Shown piece by piece: positions 35,683-44,488 of a DNA stretch of 64,000 nucleotides. Position 1 is the stretch's first letter; every line of letters starts with the position of its first letter. Source of the stretch: DATKHR01 sp036557365 (lineage in GTDB: Bacteria > Acidobacteriota > Vicinamibacteria > Vicinamibacterales > CAVVIG01); NCBI GenBank assembly GCA_036557365.1, contig DATBHR010000060.1, positions 1-64,000 on the forward strand. Direction: 5' to 3'. The notes beneath the pieces were generated by a model that saw only the letters and a program-made list of their open reading frames with translations, had not been told where the DNA came from and did not search any database. The translations under genes and the position numbers were made by a program.

Positions 35683-36077
35683 GGTTCGACGACGATGACG
35701 CCGTGCATGAAGTTGTGGCCGGCGCCACAGAGCTTTGAACATTCGAAGTCGTAGCGCCCGGCCTGATCCGGCGTGAAGCTGACGACGATGTTGCCGCGCC
35801 CGCGCTTCGGAATGACGCGCTCGATGTCCGTGCCGATGATGCGGAAGCCGTGATCGGTGTCGTCGCTCTCGAGACGAAATTCGATCGTCGTGCCGACCTT
35901 CACGCGCACTTCGTCGGGCGAGAACCGGAAGCGCTCCGCAAGCATGTGCACGACCTTGCGTTCGTTCTGCATGGAACCGCTCGCGCAGACGGATGCCGAC
36001 GGAACCGCCATGCGCAGTTCCGTGAGAAAGACCATCGCCGCGGCGCACGTCAGCTTCTTCCAGGTCGTGTTCGTCAC
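35679..36077 (-). CDS. Exported cupredoxin with CuA-like copper site
   Basis: 132 aa. The GTG at 36077 is preceded by GAGAGG (6 nt), preferred over an ATG at 36098 inside the porin gene. Signal-peptide-like N-terminus (KKLTCAAAMVFLTELRMAVPSAS). Residues 40-130 are a cytochrome oxidase subunit II-type cupredoxin: His in DHGFRI and C-SKL-C-GAG-H-NF-M supply the two Cys, two His and Met of a CuA centre. The Glu normally between the cysteines is Lys. There is no subunit II transmembrane hairpin, so this is a stand-alone soluble or tethered electron carrier, probably feeding the di-haem protein next door. Confidence 0.82.
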   Translation of the reverse strand: MTNTTWKKLTCAAAMVFLTELRMAVPSASVCASGSMQNERKVVHMLAERFRFSPDEVRVKVGTTIEFRLESDDTDHGFRIIGTDIERVIPKRGRGNIVVSFTPDQAGRYDFECSKLCGAGHNFMHGVIVVEP

Positions 36078-36085
36078 GGCGCCTC

Positions 36086-37225
36086 TCAAAACCACCATCC
36101 GAGTCCGACGTTGAACGAGCGCGGAGCGGCGACGACCGCGCTCTGATTGCGCTGAACGGTGTAGTCCACTTTGACGACGACGTCGGGGTCCGGATAGTAG
36201 GAAATCCCGGCGATGACGGCCGAACGGTTGAACTGCTCGAGCGGCAGATAGCCGGCGGGCATCTCGCGCTGCGTGTCGAACATCTCGTAGCGCGCGAATC
36301 CAAACACTTCCTGCGACGCCCGGAACGTGAACAGCGGATGCGCCGCCTCGGCGTACCAACCGATCATTCCGCTGGCGAGATTCGGGTCGATGCCTTCGCG
36401 GAGCGCGCGCAGTCGATTCAGCTCGCCGGCCTGATCGAGATGGACGCTCGCAAGTTCCGCACGCAGCTGCAGGCCGCCGAGCCGCGCACGGCCGTCGAAT
36501 TCCACCATCGTCAGACGCGGACTGAGGAGCGTCGAGCCCGTCGACGTCCGTCCACTCCACAAGCTGGCGCCGAGCGCCAGGCGACGGACGCCGAGGTACT
36601 CGACGCGGGCCGCGCCGGCCCAATGACGAACAGTTGCCTGCGATCCCTGCTGTGCCGAGTCGCTCAAGCCTTCGTCGGCGCTGAAGTTCACGGCGTCGAG
36701 CGGTGCCATCACGTACGCGCGATACCGCCATCCTCCGGAAAACTCGCCGAACACGCCAGCCCCCGCGTCGAACCACGTCGTCGGGATGATGAACGTGTCC
36801 ACGAACGGCCGCTGGACGCCGAAGAACACCGGCGGCTCGTGGCGCTCGTTGATGAGTCCCATCGGCACGAGCAGCTGACCCGCGCGGATGTTCAATCGCC
36901 GATCGATCAGGAAGTCGAGATATGCCTGTTCGAGCTCGAGCTCGCCCTTGTCCTCGCCGCCTTCGACGATGGCGTGCTCGACCTCGAGCTCAGAGACGAA
37001 GCGAATCCGATCCGAGAACCGGTGGGCGAACAGCAGGACGAAGCGGCGGAAGTCGATGACCGGGTCGGCGTTGTCCGCGTCGGTGAACTGAAGCTCCATG
37101 TACCCGCTCAAGGCGCTGGCGGGCGACGACAGTTTGGCGTCGGCGGGCTGAGCACTCGCCTGGACGGCGGCCAGCGCGATGAGCGCGGCAAACGCCGGCA
37201 GGAGCAGGTGACGGTCGATGCACAC
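36086..37225 (-). CDS. Outer-membrane porin-like beta-barrel
   Basis: 379 aa, signal peptide LLLPAFAALIALAAVQASAQ. The body alternates amphipathic beta strands and ends in GLGWWF with the terminal Phe that marks outer-membrane barrels. A stretch NIRAGQLLVPMGLINERHEPPVFFGVQRPFVDTFI resembles phosphate-selective porin O/P family proteins. First gene of an operon with the cupredoxin and di-haem oxidoreductase, suggesting uptake of a substrate or metal for that system. Confidence 0.82.
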   Translation of the reverse strand: MCIDRHLLLPAFAALIALAAVQASAQPADAKLSSPASALSGYMELQFTDADNADPVIDFRRFVLLFAHRFSDRIRFVSELEVEHAIVEGGEDKGELELEQAYLDFLIDRRLNIRAGQLLVPMGLINERHEPPVFFGVQRPFVDTFIIPTTWFDAGAGVFGEFSGGWRYRAYVMAPLDAVNFSADEGLSDSAQQGSQATVRHWAGAARVEYLGVRRLALGASLWSGRTSTGSTLLSPRLTMVEFDGRARLGGLQLRAELASVHLDQAGELNRLRALREGIDPNLASGMIGWYAEAAHPLFTFRASQEVFGFARYEMFDTQREMPAGYLPLEQFNRSAVIAGISYYPDPDVVVKVDYTVQRNQSAVVAAPRSFNVGLGWWF

Positions 37226-37251
37226 GGCCCGTCAAGGTACTTAACTGTTTC

Positions 37252-37291
37252 CTTATAAGCAACAATTATTTTCTATGTGTCAAAATGCACA
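37252..37291 (-). promoter_or_regulatory. Promoter and CRP/FNR-like operator of the porin operon
   Basis: The 130-bp gap 37226-37355 is markedly AT-rich. On the minus strand TTGACA (37283-37278) is followed 19 nt later by TTATAA (37258-37253). Overlapping the -35 is a dyad TGTGT-N6-GCACA (37276-37291), four of five positions symmetrical, like a CRP-family site at a class II position. Spacing is longer than ideal for sigma70. Confidence 0.4.
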
Positions 37292-37355
37292 ATTCTACGA
37301 ATCAACCACGTCTTGCAAACTCTGCGATGACAGCATTTAGCGAGCGGTTGTCGCG

Positions 37356-39593
37356 CTACGAGGCGATTGGGGCGCCGGACTGAAGCGGCGCCTGCAAATA
37401 GACGAACGTGACGCCGCTGCGCAGATAGTTGCTGAACCGCTCGAGCACGGTCGCGGCTCGAATCCAGGCTGGCCCGGTCTCGAGCACGTGCTCTTCGATC
37501 AGCGTCGAGATGAACTTGTAGCTGGCCGCGACGGCGCGATCGCGGAGCGCGTCGAGCATCTGATTCTCGAGCTCGTTCGTGTTCTGGACGGTGGGCAGCG
37601 TCGCCATCGCCTGCAGGTAGAAGGTATCGCTCTCGCCAAAGCGCGGGTCGGACGTGACGCCTTCTTCGTCGTAGTTTTCGAGCGCGCTGCCGAGCGTATA
37701 GCCGAGCAACCTGTCCGACACGCGATCGCGCAGCGCCACTCCCAGCGCACCCGGATTCTTCACCGTCGTCTCGAGCATCTCGAGCGGAATCTGCAGAAGC
37801 GGTCGGCGGCCCGAGCGAAGGACATCTGACGGATACTGCGCCGACAGTCCGTAGCGCTCCTGCTCGACGTCGCGGATCTGGAGCCTGCGCGCTTCGAAGG
37901 TTGTCGACGTCAGCTCGACGACTTCGACCGTGTCGACCGGGATGGCGAGGGTGCCGACGCGCACTTTCACGGGCTGCGCGGCGTCGGCTGCCACGGCGCC
38001 TCCGACGAGATCCTCCGTCGCGGCGCGCAGAATCGCGAGCGCCTCGTCAATTGCGGACGGCTCGGAGTCGTAGCGCGGATAGAAGCGCAGGCACCGTTCT
38101 CCCGCGGGCAGGAGCACCAGTCCGCGGCGGAACGCACGTTCGAGCAGCGCGTCCCGAATGTCGGCACGCTGCACGTCGAAGCCGAGCATCACGCCGGCGC
38201 CGCGCACGTGCCGGAGGATTTCGGGAAAGTCACGCGTCAGCGCTTCGAGGCCGGCGCGCGCCCGCTCCCCTGTTTTACCGACTTCATCGAGATCGAGCTT
38301 GTCCATCATGGCCATCAGCCGGACCATCCCGACCGAGTCGCCTTCCCACGTCGTGTTGAATTTCTTTTCTTCCTGGAAGAACGTCGCGAGCGCCTCGCTC
38401 ACGAAGAGGACGCCGTTCTGCGCCTTCTTCGCCCACGTGACGAGATCCGGCGGACACGGCAGGTCGAACCATTCGTGCGCCCAGAGGCGGCCCGTCATTC
38501 CCCAGCCGGTCTGGACCTCGTCGAAGATGAGCGGCACGTCGTAAATCCGCGTGAGCAGGCGGAGCTTGCGCATGAATCGCGCGCTCGCCACGCGGACGCC
38601 GCCCTCCCCCTGAATCGGCTCGACGAGCACTGCGGCCACGCGGCGCGAACGGCGCACGACATCGGCGGTGAGGTTGGCGCGTTGTGCGTCGACGAAGGCG
38701 TTGACCGTGTCGGGGTCGCGCGTTTCGGCGAGCGGCCTCGCCAGGAACTCGTCGAGCGCGTCCATCTCGCGACGGTACGTGTCCTTGCTCTTGTCGGCGC
38801 GCGGCAGCTTGCCCGACACGAGCAGATCCCACAGTTGCTTCAGCGACCGGTCTTCGCGCCGCGCAGTTTCCTTCGGCAATCGCGGCTCTTCGACGGGAAA
38901 CGGGACGTGGGGCCAGTCGAATGTCGGAAAGCCGAACCGAGCCTTCTTGCGATGCGTGACCGCGAGGCTGCCGAGGGTCCGGCCGTGAAACGCGCCCTCG
39001 AAGGACACGACGAAGCCGCCTTCGCGATCTTCGGACGTCAGGACGCGGTTCATGAGCACGGCCTTGATCGCGTTCTCGACCGCTTCGGCACCCGTGTTCA
39101 CGATGAAGTGACGCGGCGTGCCTGCCGGCGCCAGACGATTCAGCTCGGCCTTGAGCTTGAGCGACACGACCGTCTGATATTCCGAGTGCGCGTAGCGCGA
39201 CGTGACGAACGGCAGCGCGTCCAGGATGGCGGTCGCGACGGTCGGATCGTTCTCGCCGAACGCATGCGTCGCGATGAGCGCACCCATGTCGAGAAACCGG
39301 TACGGCGCGCCGGTCGCGTCGCGATCGACAATCGCGAGATACGGGCCGATCGACTCGGAGGGATCGAAGGCAACGGGCAGCGAAAAGAACAGGCTGCGCG
39401 CTGCGGCTGACAAAGCGGCGTGAGATCGCGGCAGGTGCTGCGCGACCAGTTCTTCGATTGGCCGCTCCGAATCGCGCAGCGTTTCGGGGACGTAGGCGTG
39501 AATCTCGCCCGCGCGATAGCGGGCGTGGAGCCGGCCGATGTGCTCTACGTACTGGGCCGCTTGATCGACCGACAGCGCCAGCGGGTTCATCAC
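37356..39593 (-). CDS. Class III aminotransferase (L-lysine 6-transaminase-like) fused to an unknown C-terminal domain
   Basis: 745 aa. Residues 60-510 are a fold-type I PLP enzyme: FIVNTGAEAVENAIKA (163-178), FEGAFHGRTLGSLAVTH, VEPIQGEGG (324-332), LIFDEVQTGWGMTGRLW with the PLP Asp358, and the Schiff-base lysine in TWAKKAQ (389/390). The WAKKAQ and DEVQTGWG forms match lysine epsilon-aminotransferase rather than ornithine enzymes. About 80 residues are inserted near 235-315. Residues 520-745 do not belong to the aminotransferase; the FYLQAMATLPTVQN and LENQMLDALRDRAVAASYKFIS stretches suggest an acetyltransferase-like fold, but I am not sure. Possibly a lysine catabolic enzyme. Confidence 0.8.
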   Translation of the reverse strand: MMNPLALSVDQAAQYVEHIGRLHARYRAGEIHAYVPETLRDSERPIEELVAQHLPRSHAALSAAARSLFFSLPVAFDPSESIGPYLAIVDRDATGAPYRFLDMGALIATHAFGENDPTVATAILDALPFVTSRYAHSEYQTVVSLKLKAELNRLAPAGTPRHFIVNTGAEAVENAIKAVLMNRVLTSEDREGGFVVSFEGAFHGRTLGSLAVTHRKKARFGFPTFDWPHVPFPVEEPRLPKETARREDRSLKQLWDLLVSGKLPRADKSKDTYRREMDALDEFLARPLAETRDPDTVNAFVDAQRANLTADVVRRSRRVAAVLVEPIQGEGGVRVASARFMRKLRLLTRIYDVPLIFDEVQTGWGMTGRLWAHEWFDLPCPPDLVTWAKKAQNGVLFVSEALATFFQEEKKFNTTWEGDSVGMVRLMAMMDKLDLDEVGKTGERARAGLEALTRDFPEILRHVRGAGVMLGFDVQRADIRDALLERAFRRGLVLLPAGERCLRFYPRYDSEPSAIDEALAILRAATEDLVGGAVAADAAQPVKVRVGTLAIPVDTVEVVELTSTTFEARRLQIRDVEQERYGLSAQYPSDVLRSGRRPLLQIPLEMLETTVKNPGALGVALRDRVSDRLLGYTLGSALENYDEEGVTSDPRFGESDTFYLQAMATLPTVQNTNELENQMLDALRDRAVAASYKFISTLIEEHVLETGPAWIRAATVLERFSNYLRSGVTFVYLQAPLQSGAPIAS

Positions 39594-39664
39594 GCGCGAT
39601 TATGGCACGCAGCCCGGCGGCGATTTCAGTCGGGCGACATGCTCGAGCTTTCAGAGGGAGGTGC

Positions 39665-40225
39665 TTACTTGACGGGCGCCGCCACGTGCAGCGTCACGGG
39701 CGCGACCGCGTAGTCGTCGAGCACGACGCCGCCATCAGGCGTCGGCTTGACTCGCGCCGCGCCGGCCATCGTTCCGGTCGCCGCGCCGTGCTCGTCGAAC
39801 AGGAGATCGACGACCGTCAGCTCGTAGCCTGTGCGTGCCTTCGACGCGTCGCCCGCGAGGAAGAACAGCGGCTTGTCCGACACGAGGACGAGGCGGTGCT
39901 TCTGGTCGACGTTCGTCTCCCAGGCGTACCGCACGTCCACTTTGCGGTTCTGCACCTGGATGCTGCCGAGCGCCGGCAGCGGCCGCATGGCGTTCATGAA
40001 TCCCTGATAGCCGTTGTATTTCAGCCCGTCGACGACTTTGGTGCGGCGCGACTCGGGCAGCAGCTCCTCGACGTGAATCGTCACCTTCGAGTTGATCGTC
40101 GTGTCGCCGCTGGTGGCGCTGGCCTCGGCCACGATCGTCATCGGATAGGTCATCGCGCCACGGACGAGCGAGGCACTGAGAACGATCCCGAGTGCCGCTG
40201 CCACTAGCCATCGCATGCCACGCAT
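39665..40225 (-). CDS. Exported hypothetical protein
   Basis: 186 aa. ATG at 40225 preceded by GGAGG at 7 nt. Signal peptide MRWLVAAALGIVLSASLVRG. The mature part is beta-rich (TINSKVTIHVEELLPESRRTKVVDGLKYNGYQGFM, VDVRYAWETNVDQKHRLVLVSDKPLFFL) without cysteines. I do not recognise the family. It is divergent in function from, but on the same strand as, the MarR gene about 100 bp upstream, which may regulate it. Confidence 0.75.
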   Translation of the reverse strand: MRGMRWLVAAALGIVLSASLVRGAMTYPMTIVAEASATSGDTTINSKVTIHVEELLPESRRTKVVDGLKYNGYQGFMNAMRPLPALGSIQVQNRKVDVRYAWETNVDQKHRLVLVSDKPLFFLAGDASKARTGYELTVVDLLFDEHGAATGTMAGAARVKPTPDGGVVLDDYAVAPVTLHVAAPVK

Positions 40226-40322
40226 GATGCCACCTCCGCGGACGAACTGGCCGCCTGCCAACGGTACAGGATGTCGCATGCCCCGATCAATCGAGCAGCG
40301 CGGTTTGCGGATCGACCGACAT

Positions 40323-40784
40323 TCAGCGCGCGTTGAGGCGTCCGGCGACTTCGGTCAGCACCTTGCGCGCCGCCCGTACGTTTGCCGGGCCCACCTCGGC
40401 GAGCGCTTCCGTCACCGCTTTTTCGACCGTACCGCGCGACGCGCGCGTGTGCGCCGACGCCTTCGGCTTCAGGTGCAGACGCGCACGGCGGCTGTCCGCT
40501 GGATCGCGCTGGCGGTCCAGCAGACCACGCGCGACGAGACGCTGCACGATGCCGGTAATCGTGCTCGGATGCAGTCGGACGATGTGCGCCAGCTCGCTGG
40601 CCGACAACCCGGGAAACTGACCGACGATGCGGAGGACGAGACGCTGGGGACCGGTGACGCCGAAGTCGTTCTCCATGCGCTTCGACGCGCGCTTCAGGCC
40701 GTGCTCGACGGACCAGAGCACGCGCATGAAGTCCAGCACGGGATCGAGCTCGAATCCGGAGTCTTCGCTCGAACGCGATCGCAT
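40323..40784 (-). CDS. MarR-family transcriptional regulator
   Basis: 153 aa. Winged-helix region 45-110: GVTGPQRLVLRIVGQFPGLSASELAHIVRLHPSTITGIVQRLVARGLLDRQRDPADSRRARLHL shows the recognition helix (HPSTITGIVQRL) and the wing with the Asp-Arg pair typical of MarR. Long helices at both ends make the dimer. Ligand unknown. It lies upstream of the exported protein at 39665. The 208-bp stretch from 40785 to the tRNA-Asp gene shows no gene. Confidence 0.9.
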   Translation of the reverse strand: MRSRSSEDSGFELDPVLDFMRVLWSVEHGLKRASKRMENDFGVTGPQRLVLRIVGQFPGLSASELAHIVRLHPSTITGIVQRLVARGLLDRQRDPADSRRARLHLKPKASAHTRASRGTVEKAVTEALAEVGPANVRAARKVLTEVAGRLNAR

Positions 40785-40992
40785 GACCGAGGATCATAGT
40801 CGAAGCCCGATGTCGCAGCCGCGACGCCGCGCGACTTGAACGCGCCGCTCGATGCGACACGTGCGCGTCGCACGTGGACGCTTCGATCAGGGTGCCAGGA
40901 ACTTGATGGCGGGAAAGACTGGAACGGCGCGCAACGACCGAGATCGGTGTGCGCGCCGAGGTGGAATGACGAACGAACGTGGAATCGGATGT

Positions 40993-41069
40993 TGGCGGGG
41001 TCGACGGGACTCGAACCCGCGGCCTCTGCCGTGACAGGGCAGCGTTCTAACCAACTGAACTACGACCCC
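40993..41069 (-). tRNA. tRNA-Asp (anticodon GTC)
   Basis: 77 nt including an encoded CCA. Acceptor stem GGGGTCG pairs with CGACCCC, discriminator G, anticodon loop CTGTCAC with GTC, T arm GGGTTCGAGTCCC. Same strand as and downstream of tRNA-Val. Confidence 0.95.
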
Positions 41070-41168
41070 AACACCCTTTTGCGACGAACGATTGGCGATT
41101 CAGCACGCTTGCGAGCTGGCGAATTCGATTCACCACCTCTCCGCGTTTTCCAATGCACCAATTTTTTT

Positions 41169-41240
41169 TGGGCGGTACAGGATTCGAACCTGTGACAGCC
41201 GGCGTGTAAAGCCGGTGCTCTACCACTGAGCTAACCGCCC
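41169..41240 (-). tRNA. tRNA-Val (anticodon TAC)
   Basis: 72 nt, CCA not encoded. Acceptor stem GGGCGGT pairs with ACCGCCC, discriminator A, anticodon stem CCGGC/GCCGG with loop TTTACAC, T arm CAGGTTCGAATCCTG. It starts one base after the 3' end of the methyltransferase-like gene at 41241 and may be read from the same transcript. Confidence 0.95.
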
Positions 41241-41774
41241 TCACGAGCCTGCGGCTGCCCGCCAAAACGCACCATTATACGTTGCCTTCAAGGCCAGCAG
41301 CAACATCGCGCCGACGAGACCGGCCAGCGCGCGATACTCGCGATTCGCCATCGCCTGCTTGATGCTGAAGCGACGGCGCGTGTCGACGACACGCTGCTGC
41401 CTGTACAGATCGTACTGATCGCCGAAATGCTGCCTGAGAAACTGCTCTTCCGCGCGAATGGCCGCTCGCAGCGTGACGAAGAGATACAGTGCGATGATCG
41501 CCGCGGCAATGGGATTGGCCGACGCGACCGCGAGGCCGGCGCCCATCACCGACGACCCGACGTATAACGGGTGCGCGAAAAACCGATACGGTCCGGACGA
41601 CGTGACTTCGCGCGATTTGTACAGGTGACCGGCGGCCCAGACGCGCAACGCTTCGCCCGCGAGGCCGATAATCGTGCCGACGAGAATCGATTCGCGCGAC
41701 GGGTTCGCGAGGATCAGGATGAGCGGGGCGCAAACCCACCCGAGCGCGACGCGGAAACGAGCGAGAAACTGCAT
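41241..41774 (-). CDS. Isoprenylcysteine carboxyl methyltransferase-like membrane protein
   Basis: 177 aa from ATG 41774; a TTG at 41798 overlapping the waaC stop is an alternative. Four to five membrane helices. The SAM-binding C-terminal pattern of ICMT/PEMT-like enzymes is visible: REVTSSGPYRFFAHPLYVGSSVMGAGLAVA, then RAAIRAEEQFLRQHFGDQYDLYRQQ. These methylate lipids or isoprenylcysteine in the membrane; the bacterial substrate is unknown. Last protein gene of the heptose operon and directly followed by the two tRNA genes. Confidence 0.82.
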   Translation of the reverse strand: MQFLARFRVALGWVCAPLILILANPSRESILVGTIIGLAGEALRVWAAGHLYKSREVTSSGPYRFFAHPLYVGSSVMGAGLAVASANPIAAAIIALYLFVTLRAAIRAEEQFLRQHFGDQYDLYRQQRVVDTRRRFSIKQAMANREYRALAGLVGAMLLLALKATYNGAFWRAAAGS

Positions 41775-41790
41775 CAGGGAAATCGACGGC

Positions 41791-42873
41791 TCAGTCAAGG
41801 GCTGGTCCGGCAGCCAGCCGCCGTTCGACCGCCGACAGCACCTCGGCGACCTCGATGTCGAGCAGGCACATCCGATCCAGCTTACACCGTCGCAGGTGAT
41901 GACACTGACAGATGGCGTCGCGCGTGACGGCGACGTCCTGCGGCAGGAGCGGCCCGTTTCTGACGGCGCGCGTCGGGCCATAGAGGCCGACGAGCGGTGT
42001 GCCGACGGCTGCCGCGATGTGCGTCGGACCGGTGTCGCCCGAGACCATCACTGCTGCTCCGCGCGCGAGCGCGACGACATCCGCGATCGCGGTGCGATCG
42101 GTTGCGATTGCGGCGCCGCCGGCCGCCGCGACGGTCTCGCGCGCCAGCGATTCCTCGCCCGGACCCCACAGCACGACTGACATCAAGTGCTGCCGATCGC
42201 GCAGCGCAGCGGCCAGCGCCGCGAACCGCTCGGGCGGCCAGCGTTTGTTCGGCCACGCGGCTCCGGGATTGAGGAGCGCGTATCGTCCGCCTGTCGCTTC
42301 GCATGCGCGGCGCGCCGCCGTTGATTCGACGGCATCGATCGGAAACGCGGGCCGGTCGGTCTGAATACCCAGCAACGTGAGGAGCCCGAGATTGATCGCC
42401 ACGACGTGCCGCGTTTCACGCGGATCGTACAGGCCGCCGCGGCCCGCGTCGTAGGACTGCGAGTAGAACAGGCTCGCGAACGACTCGCGCGCGTAGCGCC
42501 GCGAGAAGCCGATCACACGGCGCGCACCTGATGCCCTCGCCAGCACCGCAGACTTGAGCAGTCCCTGCAGATCGATCGCGACGTCGTACCGGTTTTGTCG
42601 AAGCGCGCGCACGACCTGCCACAGTGATGTGCCCTGGACGTCCGCGGGTTTCGCATTGCCGGACGCCGCGGCGTCGGCGTCGGCTGACGGTCGATCGTTG
42701 ATGACCAGCCGGCGATCGACGACGGAGACGAGATCCAGAATCTCGCGGTGCTTCGCGCTCACCAGCCAATCGATTCGTGCGCTCGGATACGCGCGGCGGA
42801 TCGCCGCGGCGACGGGGATGGCATGGACGACGTCGCCGAGGGCGCCGAGACGAACGATCAGGAAGCGCTCCAC
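41791..42873 (-). CDS. waaC: Lipopolysaccharide heptosyltransferase (GT9, WaaC-like)
   Basis: 360 aa GT-B fold. N-terminal FLIVRLGALGDVVHAIPVAAAIRRAYP and IDWLVSAKHREILDLV match WaaC; the donor site shows LLNPGAAWPNKRWPPERFAAL and GDTGPTHIAAAVGTPLVGLYGPT. It adds the first heptose to Kdo-lipid A at the inner membrane. The C-terminus has an additional Cys/His cluster CQCHHLRRCKLDRMCL, more usual in WaaF, so assignment of acceptor order is tentative. Downstream of hldC by 3 bp. Confidence 0.87.
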   Translation of the reverse strand: MERFLIVRLGALGDVVHAIPVAAAIRRAYPSARIDWLVSAKHREILDLVSVVDRRLVINDRPSADADAAASGNAKPADVQGTSLWQVVRALRQNRYDVAIDLQGLLKSAVLARASGARRVIGFSRRYARESFASLFYSQSYDAGRGGLYDPRETRHVVAINLGLLTLLGIQTDRPAFPIDAVESTAARRACEATGGRYALLNPGAAWPNKRWPPERFAALAAALRDRQHLMSVVLWGPGEESLARETVAAAGGAAIATDRTAIADVVALARGAAVMVSGDTGPTHIAAAVGTPLVGLYGPTRAVRNGPLLPQDVAVTRDAICQCHHLRRCKLDRMCLLDIEVAEVLSAVERRLAAGPALD

Positions 42874-42876
42874 CGA

Positions 42877-43365
42877 CTAGTCGCCCGCGGCCTTTCCCCG
42901 CTCCGCGCCGCGAATACGCGCGAGAAGGTCGCGCGTCGCGTGCGTCTTCGCGTCGCCGACGATCGCGGTGCGGCCGCCGAAGGCGCGCACGATGTTGCGC
43001 TCGGGCACGGTGTCCTCGGTGTAGTCGGTTCCTTTGCAGTGCACGTCCGGCCTGATCCGATCCAGGAGCCGTTCAACGGTCGCGTCGCCGAAGATGACGA
43101 CGTAATCGACGCCCCGGAGCGCCGCGACGAGTTCCGCGCGGTCGGCGGCCGCAAGAATCGGCTGACCAGACCCTTTCAACACCGCGACGGATCGATCGTC
43201 GTTGATGGCGACGACCAGCCGATCGGCTTCCGCTGCCGCAGCCTGCAGATAACGGATGTGACCGACGTGCAGCAGATCGAAGCACCCGTTGGCGAAGGCG
43301 ATGGTGAGTCCGGCGGATCGATCCCGCGCGACGGCCTCCACGAGCTGCGCTTCCGTCACGACCAT
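42877..43365 (-). CDS. hldC: D-glycero-beta-D-manno-heptose 1-phosphate adenylyltransferase
   Basis: 162 aa nucleotidyltransferase of the cytidylyltransferase superfamily. The HxGH motif is in FANGCFDLLHVGHIRYL, with GSGQPILAAADRAELVAALRGVDYVVIFGD and CKGTDYTEDTVPE. It makes ADP-D-glycero-heptose. In enterobacteria this is the C-terminal half of HldE; here it is a separate gene next to the kinase hldA. Start at ATG 43365; a longer frame to 43452 is the shadow of the hldA 3' end. Confidence 0.9.
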   Translation of the reverse strand: MVVTEAQLVEAVARDRSAGLTIAFANGCFDLLHVGHIRYLQAAAAEADRLVVAINDDRSVAVLKGSGQPILAAADRAELVAALRGVDYVVIFGDATVERLLDRIRPDVHCKGTDYTEDTVPERNIVRAFGGRTAIVGDAKTHATRDLLARIRGAERGKAAGD

Positions 43366-43381
43366 GCGGGCGCGTTCACCA

Positions 43382-44488
43382 TCACGGTCGCCTGCCCTGC
43401 GCCGGACCTTCCTGCGACCAGTTCTCGAGGGTTGTGTCGTGGTCGCTCGCAATCGCGTCGGACAGCTCGCGCGGCGACACGGTCGCGGTTCCGCGCTTCA
43501 TGACGACGAGTCCGCCCGCGTAGTTGGCGAGCCGGGCGGCTTCGTAGAAGGAGGCGCCCGCCGCAAGCGCGAGCCCCACTGTCGCCATCACGGTATCGCC
43601 GGCGCCGGTCACGTCGGCGACCTCGTCCGACCCGAAGATCGGCACGTGGCTCGTCTTCTGTCCCGGCTCGAACAGCGCCATCCCGCGGCTTCCGCGCGTC
43701 ACGATCACCGCGTCCATCCGCGTGCGCTTCAACAACGCCCGTCCCGCCCGTTCGAGCACTTTCCCGTCATCGTCGATGCGAATGCCAAGCGCTTTCTCCG
43801 CCTCGGACTCGTTCGGCGTACAGAGCGTCAGGCCCCGATAGTCGAGCAGCCGGTAACGCGAGTCGACCAGGACCGGCACACGCCTGCGACGCGGACGGCC
43901 GGCGACGAGCTGATGAATCGTGCGGGCGAGCGCCGGGTTGACCAATCCCGATCCGTAGTCGGACAGGATCACCGCGTCGCAGTCCGCCAGCATCGGACCG
44001 ATCTTTTTCGCCAGCGCCGCGCTGACGGCGTCGTCGAGCGGCCAGGCTGGCTCGCGATCGATGCGGACGACCTGCTGTTTCGACGAATGCACGCCGCCAG
44101 CGAGAATTCGCGTCTTGACCGGCGTGCGATAGCCGCGCGATCGAACGACGTGCGTGCGATCGACGCCGCGATGGAAGCTGGACAGAAGGCGCCGGCCTTC
44201 CGGATCCCGCCCGACGAGGCCGACCAGCTTTGTTCGGCCACCGAGCGACGCGACGTTGTTCGCCGCGTTGCCGGCGCCGCCGGCGACCAGCTCCGTCGCG
44301 TCGTACTTCAGGATCAGCACCGGCGCTTCTCGCGACACGCGCGCGACCTGGCCGTAGATGAACTCGTCCGCGATGAGATCGCCGATGACGAGCACACGCT
44401 GGCTCGAGAAGCTGTCGACGAGCCCGAGCAGGCGTTCCCTGCGCTCGGCTTCGCCTGGCAAGGGATGAACGGATCGCGCAATCAGCAT
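43382..44488 (-). CDS. hldA: D-glycero-beta-D-manno-heptose-7-phosphate kinase
   Basis: 368 aa PfkB-family kinase corresponding to the N-terminal half of HldE. Evidence: VLVIGDLIADEFIYG, GGAGNAANNVASLGG with the substrate loop, YRTPVKTRILAGG, DYGSGLVNP, TPNESEAEKALG, and the catalytic VTGAGDTVMATVGLALAAG. ATG at 44488 overlaps the gmhB stop by 7 bp. It phosphorylates heptose-7-phosphate at C1 in ADP-heptose synthesis. Confidence 0.92.
   Translation of the reverse strand: MLIARSVHPLPGEAERRERLLGLVDSFSSQRVLVIGDLIADEFIYGQVARVSREAPVLILKYDATELVAGGAGNAANNVASLGGRTKLVGLVGRDPEGRRLLSSFHRGVDRTHVVRSRGYRTPVKTRILAGGVHSSKQQVVRIDREPAWPLDDAVSAALAKKIGPMLADCDAVILSDYGSGLVNPALARTIHQLVAGRPRRRRVPVLVDSRYRLLDYRGLTLCTPNESEAEKALGIRIDDDGKVLERAGRALLKRTRMDAVIVTRGSRGMALFEPGQKTSHVPIFGSDEVADVTGAGDTVMATVGLALAAGASFYEAARLANYAGGLVVMKRGTATVSPRELSDAIASDHDTTLENWSQEGPAQGRRP

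Noticed and set aside
40785..40992. A small RNA or gene between the MarR gene and tRNA-Asp
   Set aside because: Only an imperfect dyad near 40853-40880 is visible; no terminator, promoter or coding pattern to support a call.
40836..41195. Open frame of 119 codons on the plus strand over the tRNA region
   Set aside because: It runs antisense through tRNA-Asp and into tRNA-Val and has no protein-like composition; a well-known artefact of tRNA genes.
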